A stretch of DNA of 64,000 bases from Lacihabitans sp. CS3-21 (GTDB taxonomy: Bacteria; Bacteroidota; Bacteroidia; Cytophagales; Spirosomataceae). The first letter of the stretch is position 1. Each line of letters opens with the position of its first letter. Location: the NCBI RefSeq assembly GCF_024343675.1, contig NZ_RJUD01000002.1, positions 124,001-188,000 on the forward strand, written 5' to 3'. Shown here piece after piece: positions 25,707 through 35,437 of the stretch. Position numbers and translations under genes: made by a program. The notes under the pieces were generated by a model. It did no database searches. It worked only from the letters and a program-made list of their open reading frames with translations, and was not told the origin of the DNA.

Positions 25707-27826
25707 AAAGGCCAGATTTTTCAAAAGTTTCTTTCAATTCTGCTTCTGAGATTTCAAGCTCAGAAGCCAATACTTATTTTACGGCTGAAGGTATTGATGT
25801 TTTAAGTGAAATTCCTTCAAAACGACAAATTCACCAAGGTTTTTTATCTGGGATTGCTCCATTTTTAGGTGGGCCTTACGCCAGTATGTACCTTAACAAA
25901 CCCTGGACTATCCGCCAATATGCCGGTTTTTCTACGGCTCAAGAAAGTAATGCTTTTTACAGAAAAAACTTAGCTCAAGGACAAAAAGGGCTTTCAGTAG
26001 CGTTTGATTTGGCAACTCACCGTGGCTATGACTCAGACCACCCGCGAGTAGCTGGAGATGTCGGTATGGCTGGTGTAGCTATTGATTCTGTGGAGGATAT
26101 GAAAATCCTATTTGACCAGATTCCGCTGGATCAAATGTCAGTTTCAATGACAATGAATGGTGCGGTTATCCCTGTTTTGGCCTTTTTTATTGTGACCGCT
26201 GAAGAGCAAGGCGTTCCGATGGAGAAGCTCTCAGGAACTATTCAAAACGATATTTTGAAGGAATTTATGGTTCGCAATACCTACATTTATCCGCCCAAAC
26301 CCTCAATGCGGATCATTGCCGATATTTTTGAATTTACCTCAAAAAATATTCCAAAATTTAACTCCATAAGCATAAGCGGCTATCACATGCATGAGGCTGG
26401 AGCTCCTGCACATGTAGAATTGGCTTACACATTAGCGGATGGATTAGAATACTTAAAAATAGGTGTAGAAAAAGGCTTAGATATCGACGACTTTGCTCCG
26501 AGATTGTCATTCTTCTGGGGCATTGGTATGAATTTCTTCATGGAAATAGCCAAAATGAGGGCTGCAAGGCTGATATGGGCGAAAATTGTGAATAGATTTA
26601 ATCCCAAAAATCAGAAATCATTGGCCTTGCGGACGCACTGTCAAACTTCTGGCTGGAGTTTAACCGCTCAAGATCCTTTCAATAATATAGCCAGAACCAC
26701 CATTGAAGCCATGGCGGCAGTGTTTGGCGGAACACAGTCTTTGCACACCAATTCATTGGATGAAGCTATCGCACTTCCAACAGACTTTTCGGCAAAAATT
26801 GCCCGAGACACACAGAAATATCTTCAATCTGAAGATGCAGGATTCACGAAAGCGATAGACCCTTGGGCAGGTTCGCACTATGTTGAATATTTGACAGCAG
26901 AGTTAGTGGAAAAGGTTTGGGAACTCATAGAAGAAACGGAGGCGGTCGGTGGCATGGCCAATGCGATAGAAAAGGGAATTCCCAAACTAAAAATAGAGGA
27001 AGCCGCTACCAGAAAACAAGCCGCCATTGATAGTGGAACCGAGATAATAGTAGGTGTAAATCAATATTTGGTAAAAGAAGAAGTGACCTTGAGTACGCTC
27101 GAAGTTGACAATGAAGCGGTTAGAAGCGGCCAGGTTGCATTAATAAACAAAATAAAGGCTTCAAGAAATAGCGAAAAGGCCCAAGCTGCTTTGAATGAAA
27201 TTACCGAAACAGCCAAGACTGGAAATGGTAATTTATTGGAAAAAGCCATTATCGCTGCAAGAGAAAGGTGTACTTTAGGAGAAATTTCTGACGCCATTGA
27301 AGTGGTTTTTGGAAGATATAAGGCTGATATTCAATCTGTAAAAGGCGTGTATTCTAAAGCTATGCAAGACAATAAAATATTTGAGGAGGCTCAAAAATTG
27401 AGTAATGTTTTTTTAGAAATGGATGGTCGTAGACCTCGGATTTTGGTAGCGAAACTGGGTCAAGACGGTCATGACCGGGGTGCTAAAGTTATCGCAACGG
27501 GTTTTGCCGATATTGGTTTTGACGTGGATATTGGTCCTTTGTTTCAAACCCCACAAGAGGCTGCCAGTCAGGCCAGTGAAAATGATGTGCATGTCGTAGG
27601 TATTAGTTCTTTGGCGGCAGGACACAAAACTTTGGTGCCTGAAGTTATAAAAGCCTTGAAGGATTTGGGAAGGCCTGATATCAAGGTAGTTGTAGGTGGT
27701 GTTATTCCTCCTCAGGACTACGATTTTTTATATAAAAATGGAGTGGTAGCAGTTTTTGGCCCTGGAACTCCAATTGCGAATGCAGGAAAAGAAATTATTG
27801 AAATATTGATGAAAGAAATTAATTAA
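25703..27826 (+). CDS. scpA: Methylmalonyl-CoA mutase large (catalytic) subunit
   Basis: 707 residues from ATG 25703, inside the accC stop as ATGA. The open frame runs back to 25592 but that part lies within accC, so the coupled start is preferred. Substrate-domain motifs include [38 protein letters not shown] and [15 protein letters not shown]. The cobalamin domain has DGHDRG (residues 588-593, His590 as lower ligand). It interconverts methylmalonyl-CoA and succinyl-CoA, feeding propionate carbon into the TCA cycle. The epimerase and the MeaB chaperone are not in the window. Confidence 0.95.
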   Translation: MKRPDFSKVSFNSASEISSSEANTYFTAEGIDVLSEIPSKRQIHQGFLSGIAPFLGGPYASMYLNKPWTIRQYAGFSTAQESNAFYRKNLAQGQKGLSVAFDLATHRGYDSDHPRVAGDVGMAGVAIDSVEDMKILFDQIPLDQMSVSMTMNGAVIPVLAFFIVTAEEQGVPMEKLSGTIQNDILKEFMVRNTYIYPPKPSMRIIADIFEFTSKNIPKFNSISISGYHMHEAGAPAHVELAYTLADGLEYLKIGVEKGLDIDDFAPRLSFFWGIGMNFFMEIAKMRAARLIWAKIVNRFNPKNQKSLALRTHCQTSGWSLTAQDPFNNIARTTIEAMAAVFGGTQSLHTNSLDEAIALPTDFSAKIARDTQKYLQSEDAGFTKAIDPWAGSHYVEYLTAELVEKVWELIEETEAVGGMANAIEKGIPKLKIEEAATRKQAAIDSGTEIIVGVNQYLVKEEVTLSTLEVDNEAVRSGQVALINKIKASRNSEKAQAALNEITETAKTGNGNLLEKAIIAARERCTLGEISDAIEVVFGRYKADIQSVKGVYSKAMQDNKIFEEAQKLSNVFLEMDGRRPRILVAKLGQDGHDRGAKVIATGFADIGFDVDIGPLFQTPQEAASQASENDVHVVGISSLAAGHKTLVPEVIKALKDLGRPDIKVVVGGVIPPQDYDFLYKNGVVAVFGPGTPIANAGKEIIEILMKEIN

Positions 27827-27932
27827 CCGCCAAGACGGAAAGTCGCAAGGATTTCTAAAAAGTTTAGTAATCTAGACTTACTTAACCAAATGGAGTTCTT
27901 CATAAAACTCAGCGACATAGCGTCTTAGCGGT
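27826..27932. repeat. Inverted repeat, family C (ACCGCCAAGACG / CGTCTTAGCGGT)
   Basis: ACCGCCAAGACG at 27826-27837 and CGTCTTAGCGGT at 27921-27932 are inverted copies with one mismatch, flanking about 83 bases; GTCGC/GCGAC extends the match inward. It occupies almost the whole gap between the mutase and carboxyltransferase genes. Related sequence occurs at 49449-49472 and 61279-61356. It resembles a dispersed non-coding repeat rather than a terminator, as there is no hairpin with a short loop. Confidence 0.6.
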
Positions 27933-27948
27933 AAAAAAAATATAGACA

Positions 27949-29490
27949 ATGGCGAATAAAGTAGAAACATTACAGAAAAAATTGGCCGAAGCTGCTTTGG
28001 GCGGTGGTCAGAATAGGATAGATGCTCAGCACAAGAAAGGCAAGCTTTCTGCAAGAGAAAGAGTAGAATTGCTTTTGGACGAAGGTTCTTTTGAGGAAAT
28101 TGGGGCTTTGGTTACGCACCGCACAAAAGATTTTGACATGGAAAATCAGATTTTCTTGGGTGATGGGGTAATTACAGGTTACGGAACTGTCAACGGCAGA
28201 TTGATCTATGTTTTTTCACAAGACTTTACGGTTTTTGGTGGCTCATTGTCTGAAACTCATGCTGAAAAAATCTGTAAAATAATGGATATGGCCATGAAAA
28301 CTGGTGCTCCGGTTATTGGTTTGAATGATTCGGGTGGTGCCCGTATCCAAGAAGGTGTACGTTCTTTAGGTGGTTATGCCGATATTTTTTATAGAAATGT
28401 ACGGGCCTCGGGTGCGATTCCACAAATTTCTGCCATCATGGGGCCTTGTGCTGGTGGTGCAGTTTACTCGCCAGCGATTACAGACTTTGTGATGATGGTA
28501 GAAAATACCAGTTATATGTTTGTGACTGGGCCAAATGTAGTGAAAACTGTTACCAATGAGGAAGTTAGTTCGGAAGAACTAGGCGGTGCTATGACCCATG
28601 CTTCCAAGTCTGGGGTTACACATTTGACCTCGGCCAATGATTTTGAATGCATTCAGCAAATCAAACAATTATTGAGTTATATACCACAGAATTGTGAAGA
28701 AACTCCTGCTAAACTGCCTTATGGATTGGGTGACGAAATAAGACACGTTTTGGAAACCATTGTTCCAGAAAATGCTAATCAACCTTATGATATGCGAGAG
28801 GTGATTTCGGGTATTTGCGATGTAGAATCTTTTATGGAAATTCATAAGGATTATGCGGAGAATATTGTAGTTGGTTTTGCAAGATTAGCAGGTAGAAGTG
28901 TGGGAATTGTGGCCAATCAACCTATATGTCTTGCGGGAGTTTTGGATATAGAAAGTTCGAAAAAGGCCGCCCGTTTCACCCGATTCTGCGATTGTTTCAA
29001 TATTCCATTGGTGGTTTTGGTAGATGTACCAGGCTTTTTACCAGGTACAGATCAAGAATGGAAAGGAATCATAACCAACGGAGCTAAATTGCTTTACGCA
29101 CTCAGTGAGGCCACAGTGCCGAGAGTTACGGTTATCACAAGAAAAGCCTATGGCGGAGCATATGATGTAATGAATTCCAAACACATTGGAGCAGACATGA
29201 ACTTTGCTTGGCCAGGTGCTGAAATAGCCGTAATGGGAGCCAAAGGTGCCTCCGAAATCATATTTAAAAAAGAAATTTCTGAAGCTGCCGACCCTGCAGC
29301 CAAATTGGTAGAGAAGGAAGCAGAATACGCCAACCTATTTGCAAATCCATATACGGCTGCCGAAAGAGGATTTATTGATGAAGTGATTGAGCCACGTTTC
29401 ACCAGAAGAAAACTCATAAAAGCCTTCGCCATGCTCGAGAACAAAGTAGATCATTTGCCCAAGAAAAAGCATGGGAATATTCCGTTGTGA
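27949..29490 (+). CDS. pccB: Propionyl-CoA carboxylase beta subunit (carboxyltransferase)
   Basis: 513 residues of the acyl-CoA carboxyltransferase family. N-domain: [40 protein letters not shown] and [15 protein letters not shown]-domain: [37 protein letters not shown] and [18 protein letters not shown]. The length and motif set match PccB/MmdA. It transfers CO2 from carboxybiotin to propionyl-CoA giving (S)-methylmalonyl-CoA, working with the carrier and biotin carboxylase encoded upstream. It is the last gene of the operon, separated from the mutase by the family C repeat. Confidence 0.93.
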   Translation: MANKVETLQKKLAEAALGGGQNRIDAQHKKGKLSARERVELLLDEGSFEEIGALVTHRTKDFDMENQIFLGDGVITGYGTVNGRLIYVFSQDFTVFGGSLSETHAEKICKIMDMAMKTGAPVIGLNDSGGARIQEGVRSLGGYADIFYRNVRASGAIPQISAIMGPCAGGAVYSPAITDFVMMVENTSYMFVTGPNVVKTVTNEEVSSEELGGAMTHASKSGVTHLTSANDFECIQQIKQLLSYIPQNCEETPAKLPYGLGDEIRHVLETIVPENANQPYDMREVISGICDVESFMEIHKDYAENIVVGFARLAGRSVGIVANQPICLAGVLDIESSKKAARFTRFCDCFNIPLVVLVDVPGFLPGTDQEWKGIITNGAKLLYALSEATVPRVTVITRKAYGGAYDVMNSKHIGADMNFAWPGAEIAVMGAKGASEIIFKKEISEAADPAAKLVEKEAEYANLFANPYTAAERGFIDEVIEPRFTRRKLIKAFAMLENKVDHLPKKKHGNIPL

Positions 29491-29496
29491 GGAAGA

Positions 29497-29967
29497 ATGT
29501 TGACTAGGAAAATTGTAATGAAATACGCAATAATTGTTTTTATTTCCTTGCTATTAGTCTTATCACTAGAAATTGGGGTCAAGTATAATTGGAATGAAAT
29601 GTTTCCAAAATATTACGGGTGTCCATTCGTATTTAAACAAACTTCCCTAGGAGCATATAATGAATATTTCTACAGCGTTTTTGGAATATTACCCAATGTT
29701 CTTGTTTAGAGCATTATTGTGTTTTTTGTTAGATGTATTTATTTAAAAGTGCTCGAAAAAGTAAATAGAATAAAGCTACTGAAAATTTTCAATAAAATAA
29801 GCGTTGGAGTTTTTGTGAATTTTTCGACCATTAATATTATTTACACTTGTTGGACCATGGATTCAGGTTTGAACAGAGGACATAATTATTGGTATTTTGA
29901 TAATCAGGCTAAAGACTGGGGAATGACTTGTAAAGGTAGTTTTCAAATAAACCCTCTAAATTTTTAA
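29497..29967 (+). pseudogene. Small membrane protein interrupted by an in-frame TAG
   Basis: Two open stretches, 29497-29709 (70 codons) and 29719-29967 (82 codons), are in the same frame, separated by a single TAG at 29707-29709. Together they read as one ~156-residue membrane protein: an N-terminal helix (KYAIIVFISLLLVLSLEIG), KYYGCPFVFKQTSLG, a second helix spanning the stop (NVLV-stop-SIIVFFVR), a third helix and a polar tail with YWYFDNQAKDWG. The simplest explanation is a TGG (Trp) to TAG mutation. The family is an unnamed Bacteroidota membrane protein. ATG 29518 is an alternative start. Confidence 0.6.
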
Positions 29968-30574
29968 AGAAATATCTCATGTAGTTAAAGCATTCAGACA
30001 ACGAGGAGTTCGAATTTAAGTATCCCAGCATAAAATTTTGGAAGGTTTAGGGAATTTTAGACTCAAGAAGGGTTGAATATCTAGGCACCCTTTTTTTTAA
30101 GAAAATAAAGTTTTCATCTTGCATTCTTGTCTTTGGAACGACGCTTCAAGTGTCTTATTCTTCCCAATTTCCTAAGTAGTTTAGTTTAATTCCCAAGTCT
30201 TGGTTAGAAAACATAAAAGCGAATATTCCATCTTTAACTAAACTTGGATTGCATTTAAGTATCAATTTTCGTCTTGCGGAAAGTCCTTTCCAAATAAATA
30301 CCCTTACCATGTAGAGAAATTTCTAATTCTTGGACTTTATAATCTTCTTTTCAGAAAATAGTATGATTTAATATGAATGTCTTTGCAGTTTTAGTTTTAC
30401 CAGAATTGTATGAGTCAGATGTAAATTCCTAATGTAATTAGATTTTTTTAAGAATTCTTATAATCTTACATTATTTTGTCATTAATTTTGAGTCATTAAC
30501 TTCATTTTTAAACAATTATCCTCTTTTCTTAGTAATCTCATTAATTATCTATAACCAATTAATTTTTCAATTCT
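29968..30574. other. Long intergenic region upstream of susC, with gene remnants
   Basis: 607 bases, AT-rich, without an intact gene. A coding-like fragment lies on the minus strand at 30155-30370 (separate entry). A TAATTTTG at 30483-30490 fits the -7 consensus, but no TTTG at the right distance upstream is seen, so the susC promoter is not assigned. A run of T near 30090 follows GGCACCC without a convincing hairpin. Confidence 0.45.
30155..30310 (-). pseudogene. Remnant of a frameshifted gene
   Basis: A 51-codon frame beginning at ATG 30310 has coding-like composition (FIWKGLSARRKLILKC, GIFAFMFSNQDLGIKLNYLG). Just upstream, another frame of the same strand reads YKVQELEISLHGKGIYLE up to a stop, and joining the two by a frameshift near 30310 gives one continuous sequence. 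No start or full domain remains. I do not recognise the family. It is probably the 3' end of a degraded gene. Confidence 0.35.
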
Positions 30575-33500
30575 ATGTTTAAAAATTTACTAGTATTTAT
30601 GATGCTGGTCAGTGTAGCTACGTTTGGACAAGAAGTTCGAATTTCAGGCACTGTTACAGCCAAAGACGACGCTTCGCCTTTGCCGGGCGTAAGTATTTAT
30701 GCCAAGGGGACTAAAAAAGGGGTTACCTCAGATGCAAGTGGCAACTACAGCCTTAGCATAGCAAAAGGTAGCCAAGTTATTTTTTCTTACGTGGGTTTTG
30801 AGCCCGTGACCGTTACAGTTGGTAGTCAGAGTATCATCAACGTTCAATTAGAGACTGGGGCTAATGTTTTGGAAGAAGTCATAGCGACAGCTTTCGGTAC
30901 AGCAAAAAAGACCTCTTTCACGGGGTCGTCTGCAGTAATAAATGCTGATGCTATAGCAACTAGACCTGTGACTTCAGTACTTCAGGTTTTGGCTGGAGCT
31001 GCTCCAGGTATTCAATCTAGTATGGGTAGTGGTCAACCTGGTGCCAGCCCTAACATACGTGTTCGTGGCTTTGGTTCGGTTTCTGCCTCAAATAATCCAT
31101 TGTATGTTGTTGATGGTATGCCGTTGGGTGTAAACATTAACAATATAAATCCAAGCGATATTGAGTCGGTTACAGTTTTAAAAGATGCTGCCTCTACAGC
31201 CTTATATGGTGCTAGAGCAGCCAATGGTGTCGTTTTGATTACAACAAAAAAAGGTAAGGATGGTAAAAATAACATCGACCTTACCTATACAAAAGGAAAC
31301 AACTCTAGAGGTATTCCTGAATATGAAAGAATAGGTGCAGCTGACTACTATACATTAATGTGGGAGGCCAATAGGAACAGTTTGGCTTATAGACAGACGA
31401 ATCCTGTAGCTTTGGCAACAGCCGGTACAACGGCTACAAATGGCTTAGGTGCCTTAGTTGGATATAACGTGTTTGATGTTCCTTTTAATCAGCTCGTAAG
31501 TCCTGAAGGCGTTTTCAATTCAAGTGCCAAGATGATTTATGATGCAGAAGAAATGAATTGGGAAAAGCCGCTTATAACTCCCAACTCAAGAGATGAAGTC
31601 AATCTGAAATTCTCCGGCGGAGCGAACAAATCTGATTATTTGATATCACTTGGCTATTTGAGCGACAAGGGTTTCTTGGTAAACTCGGATTTTAAAAGAT
31701 ATACGCTGAGATTGAATGTAAATACGCAGTTGAAACCTTTTTTTAAAACCGGTTTAAATATAAACGGGGGTCTGACAGATTCTAATTCTGGACAAGATGG
31801 TACAAACACTGCATTTGTCAATCCATTCTTCTTCTCTAGAAACATGGCTCCGATTTATCCAGTTTATGCTATAAATCCAGCCGCACCAGGTCAATTTTTA
31901 TTAGATGCAGATGGAAATAGGATATATGACATTGGTAATATGTCGGCATTAGGCCTTCCAAATAGGTCGCAATATGCTGGTAGGCATAATGTTTATGAGA
32001 CGCTTTTGAATAAGAACTTCTTCAAAAGGACGAACGTAGGAGCAAGAGCGTATGTGGAATTTACTTTCCTCAAAAACTTTAAATTTACATCAAATCTTGG
32101 TACGGATATATCCATAGTAAATTCTAAATCATTTGGTAACCCGATTGTGGGTGACGGTGCTCCTGCTGGCTCAGGAAGTAATGAATTTGAGAACTCTACA
32201 GTTGTTAACTTTAATCAATTGTTAAATTATAATAACAATTTTGGGAAGCATAATATTGATGTCATTTTAGGTCATGAAAGCTATGATGATAGAGATAACA
32301 GACTAAGAGGGTCAAGAACAGGCCAAGTGTTGGACGGAAACATTGAACTTATAAATTTTACTACCACAACTAACTTGGATTCACGTGCAAGAGATAGAAG
32401 AGTGGAGGGGTATTTTTCTAGAGCTACCTATGATTTTGATGAGAAGTATATAGTTACACTCTCTGCAAGAAGAGATGGCTCGAGTAAGTTTAATCAAGCC
32501 GTAAGATGGGGTAATTTCTACTCAATAGGAACTGCATGGAGAATTGATCAAGAGAAATTTATGGAGAGTTTGCCTTTCGTAAGTAACTTGAAATTACGTG
32601 CCAATTTTGGTGAAACCGGAAACGACGAAGATATTAACCTTTACGCATGGCAACCCACTTACAGTTTAAGTTTTAATAATGCCACAGAGCCAGGTATTTT
32701 ACAAGGTAGTCTTGGAAATCTGGACTTAGTATGGGAAAAAAGCACAGCTGCTGATATAGGACTTGAGGCCGGATTTTTAGATGATAAGATTAATGCAAGC
32801 ATCGAGGTATTTCAACGTACTTCTTCAAATTTATTATTTAATGTGCCGTTGCCAGTTTCCTCAGGAGTGGCTAGTCAAACTAGGAATATTGGCACAATGT
32901 ACAACAAGGGAATCGAATTGGCTGCTTCTGCTGTTGTTTTCAAGAAAAATGACCTGAGCATAGTATTATCTGGAAATGCAACTTCATTTATCAATAGATT
33001 TACAAAACTACCAGCAGAAACGCCAGTAATAGTAACTGGTACAAAAAGATATGAAGAAGGTAGAGACATCCAAAACTATTGGCTTAGGGAATATATGGGA
33101 GTAAATCCAGCTACTGGTGAGGCCTTGTATAGAGCTGCAACTTTGGTACCCGCCAACTCGTTTGTTAAAGAAAACGGAGATACGGTTACAACCAATATTA
33201 GCAATGCAAGATTTATAAATGCTGGTTCAGCCATACCGAAATTTAATGGAGGTTTTGGAACTGCAATTAATTACAAAGGTTTTGAACTTTCCGGTCAATT
33301 CATTTATCAAGTGGGGGGTAAAGTTTATGATGGTGCGTATGCAGGAATCATGGGTGCAGGTTATCACAATGCTAAAAGTGTTGATATTTTAAAAAGATGG
33401 CAAAAACCGGGCGATATTACTGATGTACCACGCATGGATGCCTCAAGGACTTCAGACTTTGACGCAGCTTCAACTCGTTGGTTATTAGATGCAACCTATT

Positions 33501-33715
33501 TTGCTTTAAGAAATGTCAATCTCTCTTACTCTGTTCCTGCCAAATGGGCTTCGAAAATTAAGTCTAGGGGAGTTTCATTTTATGTTAGTGGAGAAAACCT
33601 TGCGTTTTTTGGTAAACGTAAAGGAACTAATATTCAGCAAGATTTCTCAGGTGTAACTTCTAACACTTACCCAGGTGCAAGATCCATTGTATTTGGTACT
33701 ACTTTAGGTTTTTAA
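30575..33715 (+). CDS. SusC/RagA family TonB-linked outer-membrane transporter
   Basis: 1046 residues. Signal peptide (about 1-18, VSVATFGQ), a carboxypeptidase-D-regulatory-like domain (VRISGTVTAKDDASPLPGVS to FSYVGFEPVTV, about 20-90), a plug domain with the family's NIRVRGFGSVSASNNPLYVVDG, DIESVTVLKDAASTALYGAR and GVVLITTKKG (about 100-230), then the beta-barrel. It takes up an oligomeric nutrient across the outer membrane using TonB energy, with the SusD partner encoded 20 bases downstream. There is no anti-sigma/ECF pair or glycoside hydrolase beside it, so the substrate is not obviously a glycan. The C-terminus ends with the aromatic GTTLGF typical of barrels. Confidence 0.95.
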   Translation: MFKNLLVFMMLVSVATFGQEVRISGTVTAKDDASPLPGVSIYAKGTKKGVTSDASGNYSLSIAKGSQVIFSYVGFEPVTVTVGSQSIINVQLETGANVLEEVIATAFGTAKKTSFTGSSAVINADAIATRPVTSVLQVLAGAAPGIQSSMGSGQPGASPNIRVRGFGSVSASNNPLYVVDGMPLGVNINNINPSDIESVTVLKDAASTALYGARAANGVVLITTKKGKDGKNNIDLTYTKGNNSRGIPEYERIGAADYYTLMWEANRNSLAYRQTNPVALATAGTTATNGLGALVGYNVFDVPFNQLVSPEGVFNSSAKMIYDAEEMNWEKPLITPNSRDEVNLKFSGGANKSDYLISLGYLSDKGFLVNSDFKRYTLRLNVNTQLKPFFKTGLNINGGLTDSNSGQDGTNTAFVNPFFFSRNMAPIYPVYAINPAAPGQFLLDADGNRIYDIGNMSALGLPNRSQYAGRHNVYETLLNKNFFKRTNVGARAYVEFTFLKNFKFTSNLGTDISIVNSKSFGNPIVGDGAPAGSGSNEFENSTVVNFNQLLNYNNNFGKHNIDVILGHESYDDRDNRLRGSRTGQVLDGNIELINFTTTTNLDSRARDRRVEGYFSRATYDFDEKYIVTLSARRDGSSKFNQAVRWGNFYSIGTAWRIDQEKFMESLPFVSNLKLRANFGETGNDEDINLYAWQPTYSLSFNNATEPGILQGSLGNLDLVWEKSTAADIGLEAGFLDDKINASIEVFQRTSSNLLFNVPLPVSSGVASQTRNIGTMYNKGIELAASAVVFKKNDLSIVLSGNATSFINRFTKLPAETPVIVTGTKRYEEGRDIQNYWLREYMGVNPATGEALYRAATLVPANSFVKENGDTVTTNISNARFINAGSAIPKFNGGFGTAINYKGFELSGQFIYQVGGKVYDGAYAGIMGAGYHNAKSVDILKRWQKPGDITDVPRMDASRTSDFDAASTRWLLDATYFALRNVNLSYSVPAKWASKIKSRGVSFYVSGENLAFFGKRKGTNIQQDFSGVTSNTYPGARSIVFGTTLGF

Positions 33716-33735
33716 TTTTTAAATTTACTAAAACA

Positions 33736-35220
33736 ATGAAAAATAGAATAATAACCATATTGTCAACTATCCTGCTAGTCTTTAGTTTTACGGCTTGTAG
33801 TGATGATTTCTTAAATACAGTACCTACAGAATCTGTAGATGCCACTTCTGCTTATGCTACTACCAAAAATGCCTCAGCGGCAATTAATGGAATCTACCGT
33901 TCATTAGTAGTTAGATATCTAGGTTCTCAAGGACATTTTGGCCACCCTGCCGTTATGCTTATTATGGACCACTTAGGTGAGGATTTGATTCAAGGAGCTG
34001 CTTCGGCAAGTTGGCATGTAGCCGAAACACGGTGGGTAGCACATAGAACTGACAATACTGCTGGTGTTAGATTACCTTATGAAATGTATTATAGAGTAAT
34101 TGCCAATACGAATGTGGCGATTGAGAATACCCCAAATGCCGTAGGAACTCAAGCACAAAAAGATCAAATTTTAGGTGAAGCCCTTGGCCTAAGAGCATGG
34201 TCTTATTTTAACCTAATACAACTCTATGGAAAGCGGTATAATGCTGCAGCCAAGCCGAATAGTTCGCCAGGTGTGCCACTTGTTTTAAAACCTACTGTAG
34301 AAGGTTTGCCAAGAGCAACAGTGGAGGAAGTTTATACACAAATCAATAAGGATCTTGCAGAAGCTTCTAAGATTTTGGGGACAACACGTACTTACAAGTC
34401 GCACATAAACTTGGATGTAATCAAAGGTATTCAAGCTCGTGTAGCGTTAACACAACAAAACTGGGAGGCTGCGGCAAAATTTGCTAATGAGGCACGTAAG
34501 TCGTATCCAATTATGAATGAGGCAACGTATCAAGACGGATTTTCAAACATATCTAATACAGAGTGGATGTGGGGTTTTGATCACCTAGAAGACCAGTCGG
34601 AGTTTTTTGGTGCTTTTCATTCATATGTATCTTGTAACTACAACTCTACTGTAATTAGAACTTATCCAAAAGTTATAAACAGCAAGCTTTATGATCAAAT
34701 TCCAACTTCAGATGTAAGATCAAAAATGTGGATAAAAGCTCCAACGGCGGCCAATGCTGTAACCCCTCCGGGTGGAATTAGACCTCCTTATTTAAATCAA
34801 AAATTCAAATTGCCGGGAACCCCATCTACTTCTACAATGGGCGATATTCCGTATATGAGATCATCTGAAATGGTTTTAATAGAGGCTGAGGCTCTAGCTC
34901 GTCAAGGAAAAGATGCAGATGCTGCTAAGGTACTCCAAGAGTTGGTTGTCAAAAGGGATGCCTCAGCCGTATTGAGCACCAATACTGGCGAAAAACTAAT
35001 TGAACAGATTATGTTTAATCGTAGAATTGAACTTTGGGGTGAAGGCTTCCGATTCCTAGATCTAAAGAGAACTAATACTGCACTCAACCGAAATGGGGCC
35101 AATCATATTGCTGCTATTACAACTATTTATGATGTACCTGCTGATGACAAAATGTGGGAGTGGTTGATACCTAGAGCTGAGTTGGATGCCAACAAGGCGG
35201 TGGTTCAAAACCCCCTTTAA
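33736..35220 (+). CDS. RagB/SusD family nutrient-binding outer-membrane lipoprotein
   Basis: 494 residues with a lipoprotein signal (LLVFSFTACSDDFLNTVP). TPR-like helices follow (LGEALGLRAWSYFNLIQLYG is the family signature), and the C-terminal IPYMRSSEMVLIEAEALARQ, FNRRIELWGEGFRFLDLKR and the end of the family fold are present. It sits on the extracellular face of the SusC barrel as a lid and captures substrate. It is followed by a strong hairpin terminator, so susCD is a two-gene transcription unit. Confidence 0.95.
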   Translation: MKNRIITILSTILLVFSFTACSDDFLNTVPTESVDATSAYATTKNASAAINGIYRSLVVRYLGSQGHFGHPAVMLIMDHLGEDLIQGAASASWHVAETRWVAHRTDNTAGVRLPYEMYYRVIANTNVAIENTPNAVGTQAQKDQILGEALGLRAWSYFNLIQLYGKRYNAAAKPNSSPGVPLVLKPTVEGLPRATVEEVYTQINKDLAEASKILGTTRTYKSHINLDVIKGIQARVALTQQNWEAAAKFANEARKSYPIMNEATYQDGFSNISNTEWMWGFDHLEDQSEFFGAFHSYVSCNYNSTVIRTYPKVINSKLYDQIPTSDVRSKMWIKAPTAANAVTPPGGIRPPYLNQKFKLPGTPSTSTMGDIPYMRSSEMVLIEAEALARQGKDADAAKVLQELVVKRDASAVLSTNTGEKLIEQIMFNRRIELWGEGFRFLDLKRTNTALNRNGANHIAAITTIYDVPADDKMWEWLIPRAELDANKAVVQNPL

Positions 35221-35242
35221 GTGATATGAAATTTTGTTTTTT

Positions 35243-35274
35243 AAAAGAGGTTGCCAAGGCAACCTCTTTTTTTT
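35243..35274 (+). terminator. Rho-independent terminator after susD
   Basis: A perfect 13-bp stem, AAAAGAGGTTGCC / GGCAACCTCTTTT (35243-35255 and 35258-35270), with a two-base loop is followed by further T residues to 35274. It lies 22 bases after the susD stop. The A-run on the left makes it usable in both directions. From here to 35437 nothing coding is seen. Confidence 0.88.
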
Positions 35275-35437
35275 GGAACCTATTAAACGCTTAAGTTCAA
35301 TTAATCTTTATTCAAATAATACTATCAGAAATAGTTTAATATTCTCATATCATGAAATAAAAGTCAACTTCGGAATGGCTTTTTTAGAATGTGTTTTTAT
35401 AGGATTAAACCTTATATTTTTAATACTTATACTTCCC

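Noticed and set aside
27826-27932. Family C inverted repeat as a terminator
   Set aside because: The arms are more than 80 bases apart with no tight hairpin, although a short T/A run follows; it matches dispersed repeat copies instead.
29707-29709. TAG as pyrrolysine or programmed read-through
   Set aside because: No pyrrolysine genes are visible and nothing around the codon suggests recoding; a nonsense mutation is simpler.
35275-35437. Coding sequence between the susD terminator and the MFS gene
   Set aside because: The only open frame is the shadow of the minus-strand transporter and has no start or homology-like features.
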